A stretch of DNA of 48,579 nucleotides from Lachnospiraceae bacterium A4 (GTDB lineage Bacteria > Bacillota > Clostridia > Lachnospirales > Lachnospiraceae), in the NCBI GenBank assembly GCA_000403215.2, contig KE159547.1, positions 1 to 48,579 on the forward strand. Reading direction: 5' to 3'. The notes beneath the pieces were generated by a model, which was not told the origin of the DNA, made no database searches, and saw only the letters and a program-made list of their open reading frames with translations. This document shows positions 26,127 to 35,171 of the stretch, one piece after another. The first letter of the stretch is position 1; each line of letters starts with the position of its first letter. A program made the translations under genes and the position numbers.

Positions 26127-26450
26127 ATGGAAAAGTCACTGGATTACAAGGGAAGATGGCGCAATCATACGGTGGCGTTCCGGGTATCGGACGAAGAAGC
26201 AAAGCTGTTGAATGATTTGGTGGCATTATCGGGGCTGACAAAGCAGGATTATATTACAAGGCGGCTCTTATGCCGGGACGTTGTGGTGCAGGGCAATCCG
26301 AGGGTGTATAAGGCACTGAAAAATCAGATGGCGGCAATCCATGAGGAATTGAAGCGCATGGAAAGCATAAGCCCGGACAATGACGAACTGCTTTACACGT
26401 TACAGGTAATTGCAATCACTTTGGACGGATTGAAAGGGGAAGATGAATGA
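26127..26450 (+). CDS. mobC: MobC-like relaxosome accessory protein
   Basis: 107 residues: MEKSLDYKGRWRNHTVAFRVSDEEAKLLNDLVALSGLTKQDYITRRLL is a ribbon-helix-helix front of MobC/CopG type, followed by a helical tail. It would bind near oriT and aid the MobV relaxase. The gene overlaps the next by 4 bases (ATGA). The IS-like element ends 4 bases before the ATG, so the native ribosome binding site was probably displaced; only GGGTTAGG of the IS end remains upstream. Confidence 0.8.
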   Translation: MEKSLDYKGRWRNHTVAFRVSDEEAKLLNDLVALSGLTKQDYITRRLLCRDVVVQGNPRVYKALKNQMAAIHEELKRMESISPDNDELLYTLQVIAITLDGLKGEDE

Positions 26451-27580
26451 CAAATAAAAAGAAATCGACTGCTCCCGTATCATCTGTTGGCGCAGATGGG
26501 GAACAGCCGAATAATAAAAATCACAAAGAAATTATAGCAAATGAAATAGCACAAATCAATCTGCAAGCCACAAATTGCCCGGAGAAATCCGAGCAGGGCG
26601 GCGGGCTTCAAACCGTTTCCATGACAGAACTGTATGATACGGTGTACCCGCCGAGAACGCCTGTTGTGGACGGCTTTCTGTATGGCGGCACTTATCTCTT
26701 TGTGGGTGCGCCGAAAGTGGGGAAATCGTTCTTCATGGGACAGCTTGCCTACCATGTGGCTATGGGGCTTCCGCTGTGGAATTATCCAGTGAGAAAAGGA
26801 ACGGTGCTATATCTTGCACTGGAAGATGATTATGCAAGGCTTCAGCGGCGGTTGTCCGTTATGTTCGGCGTGGAGTGTGCGGATAATTTATTTTTCGCAA
26901 CGCAGGCAAAGACACTGAATGAGGGACTGGACGGAGAATTAGAGGGATTTCTAAAAGAGCATAAGGACGCAAGGCTGATTATCATTGACACGCTCCAAAA
27001 GGTGCGTGAGGTCGGCGGGGACAGGTACAGCTATTCCAGTGACTATGAGATAGTGACAAAGCTGAAATCATTCAGCGATAAATACGGTGTCTGCCTGTTG
27101 GTGGTTCACCACACCCGCAAGTTGGAGTCCGAGGACAGCTTTGATATGATTTCCGGCACAAACGGGCTTCTCGGTGCGGCAGACGGGGCGTTTATCATGC
27201 ATAAGAAAAAGCGCACGGACAACACGGCGGTCATGGATATTGTGGGACGTGACCAGCCCGATCAAGAATTAACAATCGAATTTGACCGTGAACAGTGTAT
27301 TTGGAAATTTCAGAAAGCGGAAACAGAACTTTGGAAACAGCCGCCCAATCCATTACTGGAAGCAATCAACGAATTTCTGACAGAGGAAATGCAGGAATGG
27401 GAGGGAACGGCAACGGAACTTCTGAAACAGTTGCCGGATATGCAGTTATCGGCAAACGTGCTTTCCCGGAGATTAAATGTAGTGAACAGCCAGTTGCTTA
27501 ATGACTATGGCATTTTCTACGACAACAAGCGGGGGCATGAGAGAAAAATCATTCTGAAACGGCTAGAGCCGAAAGAGTAA
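26447..27580 (+). CDS. RepA-type RecA-fold ATPase
   Basis: 377 residues. RecA-like AAA_25 core: Walker A FVGAPKVGKS (about 88), Walker B RLIIIDTLQKV (about 175), sensor-like CLLVVHHTRK (about 213), IMHKKKRTDNTAV. It resembles the hexameric RSF1010 RepA helicase family found in mobilizable elements, where it unwinds DNA for replication or transfer. The C-terminal 90 residues look like a winged helix (LSANVLSRRLNVVNSQLL). Coupled to mobC. Confidence 0.85.
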   Translation: MTNKKKSTAPVSSVGADGEQPNNKNHKEIIANEIAQINLQATNCPEKSEQGGGLQTVSMTELYDTVYPPRTPVVDGFLYGGTYLFVGAPKVGKSFFMGQLAYHVAMGLPLWNYPVRKGTVLYLALEDDYARLQRRLSVMFGVECADNLFFATQAKTLNEGLDGELEGFLKEHKDARLIIIDTLQKVREVGGDRYSYSSDYEIVTKLKSFSDKYGVCLLVVHHTRKLESEDSFDMISGTNGLLGAADGAFIMHKKKRTDNTAVMDIVGRDQPDQELTIEFDREQCIWKFQKAETELWKQPPNPLLEAINEFLTEEMQEWEGTATELLKQLPDMQLSANVLSRRLNVVNSQLLNDYGIFYDNKRGHERKIILKRLEPKE

Positions 27581-27591
27581 AGTGCGACGAT

Positions 27592-27839
27592 ATGCGTCGG
27601 TTGCGACGGTATTTTAGATAGCGGTGCGGTATAGAAAATATCGACGCTATCGACGCAAACCGACGCATGGGGGAGCAGTAAAGCGGCGAAAAGCCGCCCC
27701 GTCCATTAGGACGGAAAGCCCCCGGCAGGGCGCAAAGGCACTTTTGATAAAGCGGAGCGTGTCGAAAGTGCTTTTGCGTTACTTTCGGGAAAGTAACAAA
27801 GCCGAAGCGAAGAAACTTCGCTTTGCGCCTATTCGGCGC
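27592..27839 (+). promoter_or_regulatory. oriT: Candidate origin of transfer (oriT)
   Basis: Seven inverted repeats lie in 250 bp directly ahead of the MobV relaxase: ATGCGTCGGTTGCG 27592-27605 with 27654-27668; GCGGC/GCCGC at 27683; CCGTCC/GGACGG at 27699; CGCAAAGGCACTTT 27731-27744 with AAAGTGCTTTTGCG 27765-27778; GTTACTTT/AAAGTAAC 27778-27797; AGCGAAG/CTTCGCT 27806-27822; GCGCC/GGCGC at 27825-27839. TGCG-TTACTTT at 27775-27785 resembles the nick region of pMV158 (TGTG/TTATACTTT), predicting nicking after 27778. Confidence 0.65.
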
Positions 27840-27885
27840 AGTAAAGTTAGCGGCGCAAATATATAGAGTGTGGAGGATATGCTTA

Positions 27886-29244
27886 TTGGAAAGAACGATT
27901 AGCGGCATGATGGGGAAAGGTTCGGTCAATCACAATACGAGAGCCTTTAGCGCAAAGAATGTAGATAAGGAACGTAGCCGGGATAACGTGGAATTTTGCC
28001 ATTCGGATATAAAAGAGGTCTATCATACTCTTTTTGATGAAGCACTGGAACGCTACAACGCAAAGCAGAAACGGAGTGACCGAAAGATTGACGATTACTA
28101 TGAGAAGATACGCCGGGGAAAGCAGGAGAAATTATTTTATGAGGTAATCTTCCAAATCGGCAACAAGGACGATATGAACGTGCAGAGTAGTGAGGGGCAG
28201 TTGGCGAAAGATATTTTATGTGAGTTTATGGAACAGTTTCAGAAAAGAAATCCGAACCTGTTCGTATTCTCAAGCCACTTACACATGGACGAGCAGACAC
28301 CGCACATTCACATTGATTTTGTTCCCTTTATCCGTAACAGTAAGCGTGGACTTGATACGAGAGTTTCCTTCAAAGGAGCATTAGCAGAGCAGGGTTTTAA
28401 GGGCGGCACAAGGGGAATGACGGAATGGAATGAATGGATTGAAGCGGAGAAGCAGGAACTTTCTAAAGTCATGGGGCGGCATGGCGTACAGTGGAAACAG
28501 CTAGGCACGCATAACAAGCATTTGTCGGTACTTGATTTTGAAAAGCAGGAGCGGCAGAAAGAGGTTGCGGAACTGGAACAGACAATCTCCGGCAGTAAAG
28601 AGGAATTATCTGACATTCTTCATCAGCAGATAGCGGCAGGACAGGAAACGGAACAGATACGGAAAGAGGGCGAAGCGATCCGGCAGGAGGTATCGGAACT
28701 TACCGTAACAAATTATCTGCTGAAAGAACAGACGGAAATGCTGACAGAGGATAAAGAAAAGCTGTTATCGGAAAATGAAAAGTTGGAGAAACAGCAGAAA
28801 AAGTTACAGCAGGAAATCAACAAAATGGTACAGTCAAAGGAAGTTATGGAGAGAAATATACACGCCTATGATGAAGATGTAAAATGGCAGTTGGAAGAGC
28901 CGGGGGCATTGATGAGCGCAAAAGCATACAGAGATAAAAAGGCTTTGCCACTTGTGGAGAAATTGAAAGAGGTTGTAAAAAATCTGACTATCAAGTGCGT
29001 ACAGCTTACGGAGCAAGGCAGGAAGATGACCGCTAAAGTAAACGGGCAACAAGTACAGATTAACCATTTGACGAATAAAGTCATGGAGCAGAGCGACACC
29101 ATAGACCGATTGCAGGAAAAAGCGTCTGATTTGGGGCGTCATTTAGGCAGGGAACAGGTGCAGTCGATAGTGGAACGGTCAAAGGCAATAGAACAGGCAG
29201 AAAGGGCAAAGAAACGCCCGAAACGTACCTTTGAAATGAGCTGA
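27886..29244 (+). CDS. mobV: MobV-family (Mob/Pre) relaxase
   Basis: 452 residues from TTG 27886 (GGAGGAT 8 bases upstream); a longer frame from 27823 runs into oriT. Relaxase domain (about 1-200): NHNTR, then the metal site HLHMDEQTPHIHIDFVP (H-x-H-x-D-E-x3-P-H-x-H, about 129-145). A long coiled coil fills 230-450. It nicks oriT and pilots the strand during mobilization by a helper conjugation system. None of the window's own conjugation genes are intact, so the element depends on another. Confidence 0.93.
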   Translation: MERTISGMMGKGSVNHNTRAFSAKNVDKERSRDNVEFCHSDIKEVYHTLFDEALERYNAKQKRSDRKIDDYYEKIRRGKQEKLFYEVIFQIGNKDDMNVQSSEGQLAKDILCEFMEQFQKRNPNLFVFSSHLHMDEQTPHIHIDFVPFIRNSKRGLDTRVSFKGALAEQGFKGGTRGMTEWNEWIEAEKQELSKVMGRHGVQWKQLGTHNKHLSVLDFEKQERQKEVAELEQTISGSKEELSDILHQQIAAGQETEQIRKEGEAIRQEVSELTVTNYLLKEQTEMLTEDKEKLLSENEKLEKQQKKLQQEINKMVQSKEVMERNIHAYDEDVKWQLEEPGALMSAKAYRDKKALPLVEKLKEVVKNLTIKCVQLTEQGRKMTAKVNGQQVQINHLTNKVMEQSDTIDRLQEKASDLGRHLGREQVQSIVERSKAIEQAERAKKRPKRTFEMS

Positions 29245-29268
29245 TAGGAAAGTGAGGATTGATTTGAT

Positions 29269-29583
29269 ATGACGGATATGGAAAAGAAAGTAATGATACG
29301 GCTGTGTGCTAAAATCGTGGCAGAAACAGACCTTTACGAAACGGACAGGGAAGTGCAAAATCTGAAAGACTGGGTATGTCTTTCGGAGCAGATAAAGGAA
29401 AACAATAATACAATCCACAATCTGACCGGGGAGTATAAGAAGATAGAGCCGGATTGCCGGGAGGGAGTGCGGGCGCAGTTGGAGCGCATGAAAGAACTCT
29501 GTAAAGAGCGCAATGATTTGTATGATAAGCAGAATGACTTGAAAGGGCAGAAACAAAAGATTGAGAAGTCGTTGGAACGATAA
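29269..29583 (+). CDS. Coiled-coil protein of unknown function
   Basis: 104 residues, almost wholly helical (LKDWVCLSEQIKENNNTIHNLTGEYKKIEPDCREGVRAQLERMKELCKERNDL). It lies 24 bases after mobV and is probably co-transcribed. Small coiled-coil genes in this position are common in clostridial mobilizable elements. No function known. Confidence 0.65.
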   Translation: MTDMEKKVMIRLCAKIVAETDLYETDREVQNLKDWVCLSEQIKENNNTIHNLTGEYKKIEPDCREGVRAQLERMKELCKERNDLYDKQNDLKGQKQKIEKSLER

Positions 29584-29643
29584 GAAATGTGGGGCGTGGC
29601 GGTTGCTGTACCCTATATTTTACTGGTAAATGTAGAAAGGGAG

Positions 29644-29652
29644 TGGTATAAT
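29644..29652 (+). promoter_or_regulatory. Extended -10 promoter for the vat gene
   Basis: TGGTATAAT is a perfect extended -10 (TGn-TATAAT). No convincing -35 lies at the right distance, as allowed for extended -10 promoters. The transcript would carry a leader of about 95 bases with the small frame at 29686. Confidence 0.5.
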
Positions 29653-29685
29653 CAAATCTGTAAATTTAGGTTGGGAGGTAAAAAA

Positions 29686-29724
29686 GTGAAACGCTGCATT
29701 GTAGTAACCGATATGGTCGCATAA
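29686..29724 (+). CDS. Possible 12-residue leader peptide of vat
   Basis: GGGAGG lies 6 bases before a GTG that opens [11 protein letters not shown] and stops 28 bases before the vat start. Short translated leaders control many ribosome-targeting resistance genes by drug-induced stalling. I could not confirm alternative RNA stems, so regulation is inferred. Confidence 0.4.
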   Translation: MKRCIVVTDMVA

Positions 29725-29752
29725 TAACTATCAGAAGATGGAGGATTTTAAA

Positions 29753-30382
29753 ATGACTATATCGGAGAATAAAATTTATCCCCGGACAGGAGATACTCAA
29801 ACAGTTTATTTGAAAGACGTGATTACCAGTAACAGAATTAAAATTGGCGATTATACAATGTACAATGATTTTGTGCATGACCCACGGGAATTTGAAAAGA
29901 ATAATGTATTGTATCATTATCCTATCAATGGAGATCAGTTACAAATTGGTAAGTTCTGTTCTATTGCTTGTGGAGCAAAGTTTTTGTTTACCAGTGCAAA
30001 TCATACAATGTCCTCACTTTCAACATATCCATTTCCAATATTTTTTGAGGAATGGGGGTTGGATATAAAGAAGATTACAAGCGCATGGGATAACAAAGGC
30101 GATATTGTAATTGGTAATGATGTTTGGATTGGCTTTGAAGCGGTTATTCTATCTGGTGTCACGATTGGAGATGGAGCGATTATTGGTACACGAGCAGTTG
30201 TTACAAAAGATGTACCACCTTATACAGTTGTCGGAGGTGTTCCTGCAAAACCGATACGAAAACGGTTTTCGGACGATGTGATTTCTGAATTATTGAAACT
30301 CCGTTGGTGGGAATGGTCTGAAAACAGGATTAAGAAAAACATCGCAGCGATTCAATCAGGTCGAATTGAGAATTTGGAATAA
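29753..30382 (+). CDS. vat: Vat-family streptogramin A O-acetyltransferase
   Basis: 209 residues from ATG 29753 (GGAGG 8 bases upstream). Left-handed parallel beta-helix hexapeptide acyltransferase with Vat hallmarks: [52 protein letters not shown] (catalytic H of ANH, about 82), [60 protein letters not shown]. It acetylates virginiamycin M-type antibiotics using acetyl-CoA. It may instead be a related xenobiotic acetyltransferase. It is cargo of the mobilizable element, with its own promoter and terminator. Confidence 0.85.
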   Translation: MTISENKIYPRTGDTQTVYLKDVITSNRIKIGDYTMYNDFVHDPREFEKNNVLYHYPINGDQLQIGKFCSIACGAKFLFTSANHTMSSLSTYPFPIFFEEWGLDIKKITSAWDNKGDIVIGNDVWIGFEAVILSGVTIGDGAIIGTRAVVTKDVPPYTVVGGVPAKPIRKRFSDDVISELLKLRWWEWSENRIKKNIAAIQSGRIENLE

Positions 30383-30416
30383 TTGGCAACCTTTGTGCGG
30401 AAATACAGTTTTCTAT

Positions 30417-30450
30417 AACTTCCTGTCTGTAAAAAAGATAGAAGTTTTTT
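30417..30450 (+). terminator. Terminator after vat
   Basis: AACTTC (30417-30422) pairs with GAAGTT (30441-30446), followed by TTTT. Weak but well placed. Confidence 0.5.
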
Positions 30451-30585
30451 CCTTAGTGATGATTTGAACATGGTGCTAGCGCCATGTAAGATAATGCAGG
30501 TAAGGGAAATGATAATATGGCAGTTTGCAGTTATAGGCGGATTGCCATATTTTTGTGGAAAAATGGGCGTTTATGTGGTAATATA

Positions 30586-30690
30586 TAGGGGCAAAGATAA
30601 AAACACAACGCAAGGCAAACTTGCAGAACTGGTAGGTAGTCCAGTCGCACCGATTTGGTGTAAGTAGCCCTCCCTCCTTAGGGTCGTCCG
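30586..30690 (+). ncRNA. Probable yjdF-motif riboswitch
   Basis: A four-helix leader lies upstream of a yjdF-family gene. The closing helix is GGGGC (about 30588) with GCCC (about 30667). Inside are GCAAG-GCAAA-CTTGC (30610-30624), ACTGG-TAGGTAG-TCCAGT (30629-30646) and CACC-GATTT-GGTG (30648-30660). The AACACAACGCAAG string is the kind of conserved loop seen in yjdF RNAs, which respond to azaaromatic compounds. A TAATAT at 30579 could be the -10. A CCCT-CCCTCCTT-AGGG hairpin next to it may be the expression platform. Identified from context and structure, not by a covariance search. Confidence 0.6.
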
Positions 30691-30728
30691 TTCTTTGTTC
30701 ATCACAATTATTTTAAGGAGGAATTTTC

Positions 30729-31145
30729 ATGGACAAAGTATCGGGAAAGTTGACAGTATTTTTTGAAGAACCCTTTTGGGTGGGAGTGTTTGAACGTGTA
30801 TCAGATGGAAAGTTATCTGTATGTAAGGTTACGTTTGGCGCAGAACCCAAAGACTATGAGGTATATGACTTCGTTTTGAAAAATTACTATCGGTTAAGAT
30901 TTAGTCCGGCTGTGGCAACTGATGTAAAAGAAGCTGGTCGCAATCCTAAACGGGTACAGCGTGAAGTGCAGAAACAGGTACAAAATATCGGGATAGGAAC
31001 AAAATCACAACAGGCTTTGAAACTACAGCAGGAGCAATTGAAAACTGAACGTAAGATTGTGAGCCGGGAACAGCGGGAAGCAGAAAAACAGCGACAGTTT
31101 GAACTGAAACAGCAGAAAAGGAAAGAAAAGCATAGGGGTAGATAA
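30729..31145 (+). CDS. yjdF: YjdF-family protein (DUF2992)
   Basis: 138 residues: SGKLTVFFEEPFWVGVFERVSDGKLSVCKVTFGAEPKDYEVYDFVLKNYYRLRFSPAV is the YjdF domain, followed by a basic helical tail (EREAEKQRQFELKQQKRKEKHRGR-like). AAGGAGG precedes ATG. The biochemical role is unknown. The family is usually controlled by a riboswitch sensing aromatic heterocycles, and here sits directly behind an antibiotic acetyltransferase, which suggests a toxic-compound response cassette. Confidence 0.85.
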   Translation: MDKVSGKLTVFFEEPFWVGVFERVSDGKLSVCKVTFGAEPKDYEVYDFVLKNYYRLRFSPAVATDVKEAGRNPKRVQREVQKQVQNIGIGTKSQQALKLQQEQLKTERKIVSREQREAEKQRQFELKQQKRKEKHRGR

Positions 31146-31916
31146 TGCTGTTAAGGTTTTTACTAATATGGTGTATTATAATTTGTATTGAGTTAACAAA
31201 GGAGAAATGTTATGAAATATCAATATAGAAGGGAAAGAAGTGAATTTTGGGTTACTATTTATGAAAATGATGATGCATCATATAATATATCAACAAGTCA
31301 TAAGTATGTTGAACTTATTGATTTCTTTTTTCCAATGTTTGAAAATGATAGTCCGACTAAATGGAGGCAGAGTGAAGCATATAGTAGTTTGTGGTTGCCA
31401 GAAGGACGTTATGATCAAAATGTTGTGAAATGTTTTATGAATTGGTGTTTTGGTGCGACACAAGACGTTTTATGGCTATATTTAAATAAAAATATATCTC
31501 CATATTTTGATGATGAGTTAGATTTTTGCATTGCATCAGACTTTAACTTTGTTTACGGCAATGGTAGAACAGAGATTGGGGAAGCCGAATATCAGCTGAA
31601 ATATAACGTTAGTACTTTAAGCCAATCAGAGCAGGCGAAATATGCTGATATTATAATTAATAAAATGATGGATAATTGTAGATATATACCTATTGGCAAC
31701 AAAGCTAACTGGTATTTGTCTCCTATGCCTGCATTAGAATCAGGAAAAGAGAAATTGGCATGGTTATTAGCAGATGAGATTGCACATCGCATGGGCATTT
31801 CGTTTATAAATGCTAGATTGGAATGTAATAAACCTCAAATGAAACAACTTTCGATAGAAGAAAAAATTGAGACTTGGAGAGAGATTTATTATAATGATAA
31901 AGTAAAAATTGATAAG

Positions 31917-33922
31917 AGAGTGGTCTCGGAAACTCACCCCCAAAATGAAAAAACTTTAGTTGCAAAATTGTAATTGCATTAGGGAGAGAGAGAAAATGAT
32001 TGGCTTAAAGCTGTTCAAATGGAGTGGATGAAAAAAGGGCACAGTGAATAAACCTGTCTGGAAATGATTTTCTGACAGAATTGGGTATGGACGTTTTTCT
32101 GCTATTGCTTCATATGTATGCCCGGCAGTTTACTGCTGGGCCGCCTTATACCTGGCATCAAGATGTATGCATATACCAATGAGCATACCCCATAAGGAAA
32201 AATGATCCCTTCCGCGTATTTTTAAGTGCTGCAGGCAGTAATCATTGAGTACACGGTTGTTTACACGTTCACAGGCAGTACGTTCACTGTATATATCTTT
32301 GTACTGCTGTGAATCCCTGGGAATACGGGGCTGGAAACGCAGGCTGCCGTTGTTCTTGATATAGACAGTGCGCCCATAGCGGCCGGGAGAACATTCCGTT
32401 TCATACGGACACTTCCCGATACGGCCGCATCTGAGGGGACAGCGGTACTTATGTGCATCTTTTATGGGATCGCTTCCCCAGGAACACATTTCATGCCCGG
32501 CTCTGCACAGGGGATGTCCGTTCTTATTAAAAGTAATGTCATCCGTGGCACCGACAGAAGACTTAGACCTGCCATTGATATCGATCAGGGCATTGATGCC
32601 CCAGTGTTCCAGCAGTATATAAGTCGGAATGTTGTCATGTGCAGAATCCAGACAGATATTTTTAGGAGACAGCCCGCAGCCGTTACGTCCAAAACTGTCT
32701 ATAGCATAAAGAAAATTTTTACTGTCATGGCGTCTGGCACCGGTAAAGTTCATAAGGAGCGGAAGTTCAACCTTAAGTTTAGCGTTCCTGCAGCAGAGCA
32801 TGTAAAGAGTATGGCCAAAAAACCATGTCTCATTATCACTGTCCCAGCCCCAGCCGGCATCAGGATCGGAGTAATGCCGTCCACAGGTGCTGCGGAACGG
32901 GCAGGAGCGGCCACAGGAGGACAGGTGCCTGCCATACGGTGAGGAATGGGAAGCTACGGCCGTGCCGTCACCGGAAACGGTGAGGTCTGCAGCATCAAAG
33001 AGTCCGGCCTGCAGGGAAGGGAGGACGGCAAGGATAGAAAAGATCTTCTGCAGTGCCTCCTGTGTGTTATCGGAAACGGGTTTCCCATCCATGATGTCAG
33101 CCACGATATCCTTTGTGGTTGTTGAAGCTGTATCCTGCGGTTCAGAGAGCTTTCCGTCACTGCCGATAACTTTTTGAGGTTTTTTCCCATTTCTGCCGGC
33201 AGGAAGGAGTGACGAACGGGAATAAACGTGCCTGTCTCCCTGCCAGAAACGGTCCATAAGGTCATAATAAGAACCAAGCGGGGGAAGTTCGTCAGTGGAA
33301 GGACAGCCGATAAGGACGGTGAGGGAAATGGATGCGGGAAGGACTTCCCTGACCCAGGAAGTAAGGCTTGTGCCAGCTTTGGTTTTATTAAAGAGCAGGA
33401 CAAAAAGTACCAGTGAGCGTAAGAGCTGTGCCTGGTGCTGTGCGGGTCTGCCGCCATCAGAATAATAAGCGGGAATAAGATCAAGAAGCGGATCAAGGTC
33501 AAGGTTTAAGAGTTTGTCCTGCTCCTCCTTGTAAAGATCAAAGGAATATTTGGGATTGTTGCGGGAAAGCCTGCGGCCAACCGTAGTGACAAGGGTTCTG
33601 TACTCGTCATGGCTCTGCCATAATTCGGGTTTGAACATAAATGTGACCTCCTTTTGTTTAAGAAATAGATGGTGCAAAAATATATCTTAAACAAAAGGGC
33701 CATTTTTGCTGATGGATATCAGCAAAAATGGCCGCACAAACTGGCGTAGCTGTCAAGTTTTTTTCAAAAAAAGTTGAGAAAAGTCGAGAGATTTTATTGA
33801 AGATAAAGAAATATGAAGATGAAAAATGTTACAAAACAACAATAAAAATAGGGGTGAAACTATAATTTTGGAAATTACGGAGACCTTATAAAATAAGGAC
33901 TTCGAGTTTCCGAGAGCACACT
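31917..33922 (-). mobile_element. IS1182-type insertion sequence
   Basis: About 2006 bp. The ends AGAGTGGTCTCGGAAACTC and, inverted, AGTGTGCTCTCGGAAACTC match at 17 of 19 positions. Flanking 6-bp duplication GATAAG at 31911-31916 and 33923-33928. It holds one transposase gene and a strong GCCATTTTTGCTGA hairpin at 33702-33733. Its borders are confirmed by restoration of the interrupted gene. Confidence 0.75.
32130..33638 (-). CDS. IS1182-family transposase
   Basis: 502 residues from ATG 33638 (AAAGGAGG 8 bases upstream). It has the N-terminal DUF772-like segment (DLDLDPLLDLIPAYYSDGGRPAQHQAQLLRSLVLFVLL), a DDE core with VSGDGTAVASHS (about D225), CLDSAHDN (about D330) and the late ERTACERVNNRVLNDYCL (E) motif, and a cysteine-rich zinc region between (CRAGHEMCSWG ... 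CPLRCGRIGKCPYETEC). Complete and normal length for IS1182. Confidence 0.88.
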   Translation of the reverse strand: MFKPELWQSHDEYRTLVTTVGRRLSRNNPKYSFDLYKEEQDKLLNLDLDPLLDLIPAYYSDGGRPAQHQAQLLRSLVLFVLLFNKTKAGTSLTSWVREVLPASISLTVLIGCPSTDELPPLGSYYDLMDRFWQGDRHVYSRSSLLPAGRNGKKPQKVIGSDGKLSEPQDTASTTTKDIVADIMDGKPVSDNTQEALQKIFSILAVLPSLQAGLFDAADLTVSGDGTAVASHSSPYGRHLSSCGRSCPFRSTCGRHYSDPDAGWGWDSDNETWFFGHTLYMLCCRNAKLKVELPLLMNFTGARRHDSKNFLYAIDSFGRNGCGLSPKNICLDSAHDNIPTYILLEHWGINALIDINGRSKSSVGATDDITFNKNGHPLCRAGHEMCSWGSDPIKDAHKYRCPLRCGRIGKCPYETECSPGRYGRTVYIKNNGSLRFQPRIPRDSQQYKDIYSERTACERVNNRVLNDYCLQHLKIRGRDHFSLWGMLIGICIHLDARYKAAQQ

Positions 33923-34077
33923 GATAAGAATGTAAGAGGTAAAAATGTAATAATAGTTGATGATTTGTTTCAGTCTGGTACAACAATATGGCAATATGCA
34001 AGCTTTCTCAAAGAAATGGGTGCTAGAAGGGTTTTCGGTGTTGTCTGTGTGAAATCTTTAAAGGATAGTGATAATAC

Positions 34078-35016
34078 ATGATAAATTGTGATGTTTTGAA
34101 AGTAATAATGGCTAAGGGCTCTGGAGATAGTAACTTAAAAAGAATTAGTAAGTATATTCGTAATGGTTCGCCATATTCATTTAGCGAGATTTGTAGTAGT
34201 CAGCAGATAATGTGTTCTATAGGAATAAATCAGGAGGTGGCAAGAAATATTTGTGAGAGCAAGGAAAAAGCTCTGATTTTGCAAGAGCAATTATATAATA
34301 ATGAGGTTGATATGCTTTGGATAGGTGATGACAATTATCCAACAGGACTTAGAAAATTGGATATGGGGAATATTCCCGCTGTATTATTTTATAAGGGAAA
34401 TTATAATTTATTGAAGAACAAGTGTGTTGGGTTTACTGGTTCGAGAAAAGTATCTGAATCAGGAATACGAATAACTGACAGTTCAGCAAGACAATTATCC
34501 TCGGATGGCATTGCGGTTGTGAGTGGATATGCAAAGGGTGTAGATATTACTGCACATAGAGCAGCGCTTCAATCAGGTGGAAGTACAATCTTTGTAATAG
34601 TGGAAGGTATATTAAAAAATCGAATTAAGAGTGAAGTAAAAGAACTTCTTGATGATAAGAATCATTTATTTGTTTCTCAATTTTTGCCTAATCTTACATG
34701 GTCTGCATCAAATGCTATGAAGCGCAATAATACGATAATTGGATTGGCAGATGCTATGATTTTGATAGAATCCGGGATGGAAGGTGGAACATTTAATGCG
34801 GGCGAGCAAAGCTTGAAAAATAGAAAGCCATTATTTGTTGTGGAATATGGAGTAAGTAAACCAACAGCAGAAGGGAATACTTTCTTTTTGCAGCATGGAG
34901 GTGTGCCAATTAGAGGAGATAAAAATGGAAAGCCAATATTGAAAAGAGTATATTCTGCTTTGGAGCAAAATGAAACAGAGGAAAGTTATGAGCAACTTAG
35001 TTTTAATTTGGGGTAG
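34078..35016 (+). CDS. DprA/Smf-like (SLOG fold) protein
   Basis: 312 residues. A DprA-type Rossmann domain: YPTGLRKLDMGNIPAVLFYKGN (about 87), VGFTGSRKVSESG (about 120), VVSGYAKGVDITAHRAALQSGG (about 150), FLPNLTWSASNAMKRNNTIIGLADAMILIESG (about 205), GGTFNAGEQSLKNRKPLFVVEY. Here the usual GTG-D-x-Y region is present only in part, and the winged helix of housekeeping DprA is missing. Coupling to a PRTase-like gene suggests a nucleotide-processing or -sensing role rather than transformation. AT-rich like its partners, unlike the flanking IS. Confidence 0.85.
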   Translation: MINCDVLKVIMAKGSGDSNLKRISKYIRNGSPYSFSEICSSQQIMCSIGINQEVARNICESKEKALILQEQLYNNEVDMLWIGDDNYPTGLRKLDMGNIPAVLFYKGNYNLLKNKCVGFTGSRKVSESGIRITDSSARQLSSDGIAVVSGYAKGVDITAHRAALQSGGSTIFVIVEGILKNRIKSEVKELLDDKNHLFVSQFLPNLTWSASNAMKRNNTIIGLADAMILIESGMEGGTFNAGEQSLKNRKPLFVVEYGVSKPTAEGNTFFLQHGGVPIRGDKNGKPILKRVYSALEQNETEESYEQLSFNLG

Positions 35017-35171
35017 TAGTATTTGAGTTGAAAGTTATTGCAAAAGTGGTGGACGTGAGTTGTCAAGAATTGTTGGATAGATAGTAATTCCAATTTATAT
35101 TTGAGAATTTTTGAAAGTTGCAGTATGCTTATAAAGTGTATATCTTAATTTTGTTGAAAGGAATAGTGATA

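Larger units (their letters stand above)
31212..34081 (+). pseudogene. Phosphoribosyltransferase-like gene, interrupted by an IS
   Basis: The 5' part (31212-31916, 235 codons) has an N-terminal region of unknown fold (YRRERSEFWVTIYENDDASYNISTSHKYVELIDFFFP) and the first half of a PRTase-like domain (YLSPMPALESGKEKLAWLLADEIAHRMGI). The 3' part (33929-34081) supplies the PRPP loop VIIVDDLFQSGTT and the end MGARRVFGVVCVK. Excising 31917-33922 with one GATAAG restores a continuous 285-residue frame (VKID-K-NVRGKNV). The stop overlaps the DprA-like ATG (ATGA), so the two were translationally coupled. At present the gene is broken. Confidence 0.8.

Noticed and set aside
30464-30667. 67-codon frame before yjdF
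   Set aside because: It overlaps the structured leader, lacks a ribosome binding site and has no protein-like conservation that I recognise.
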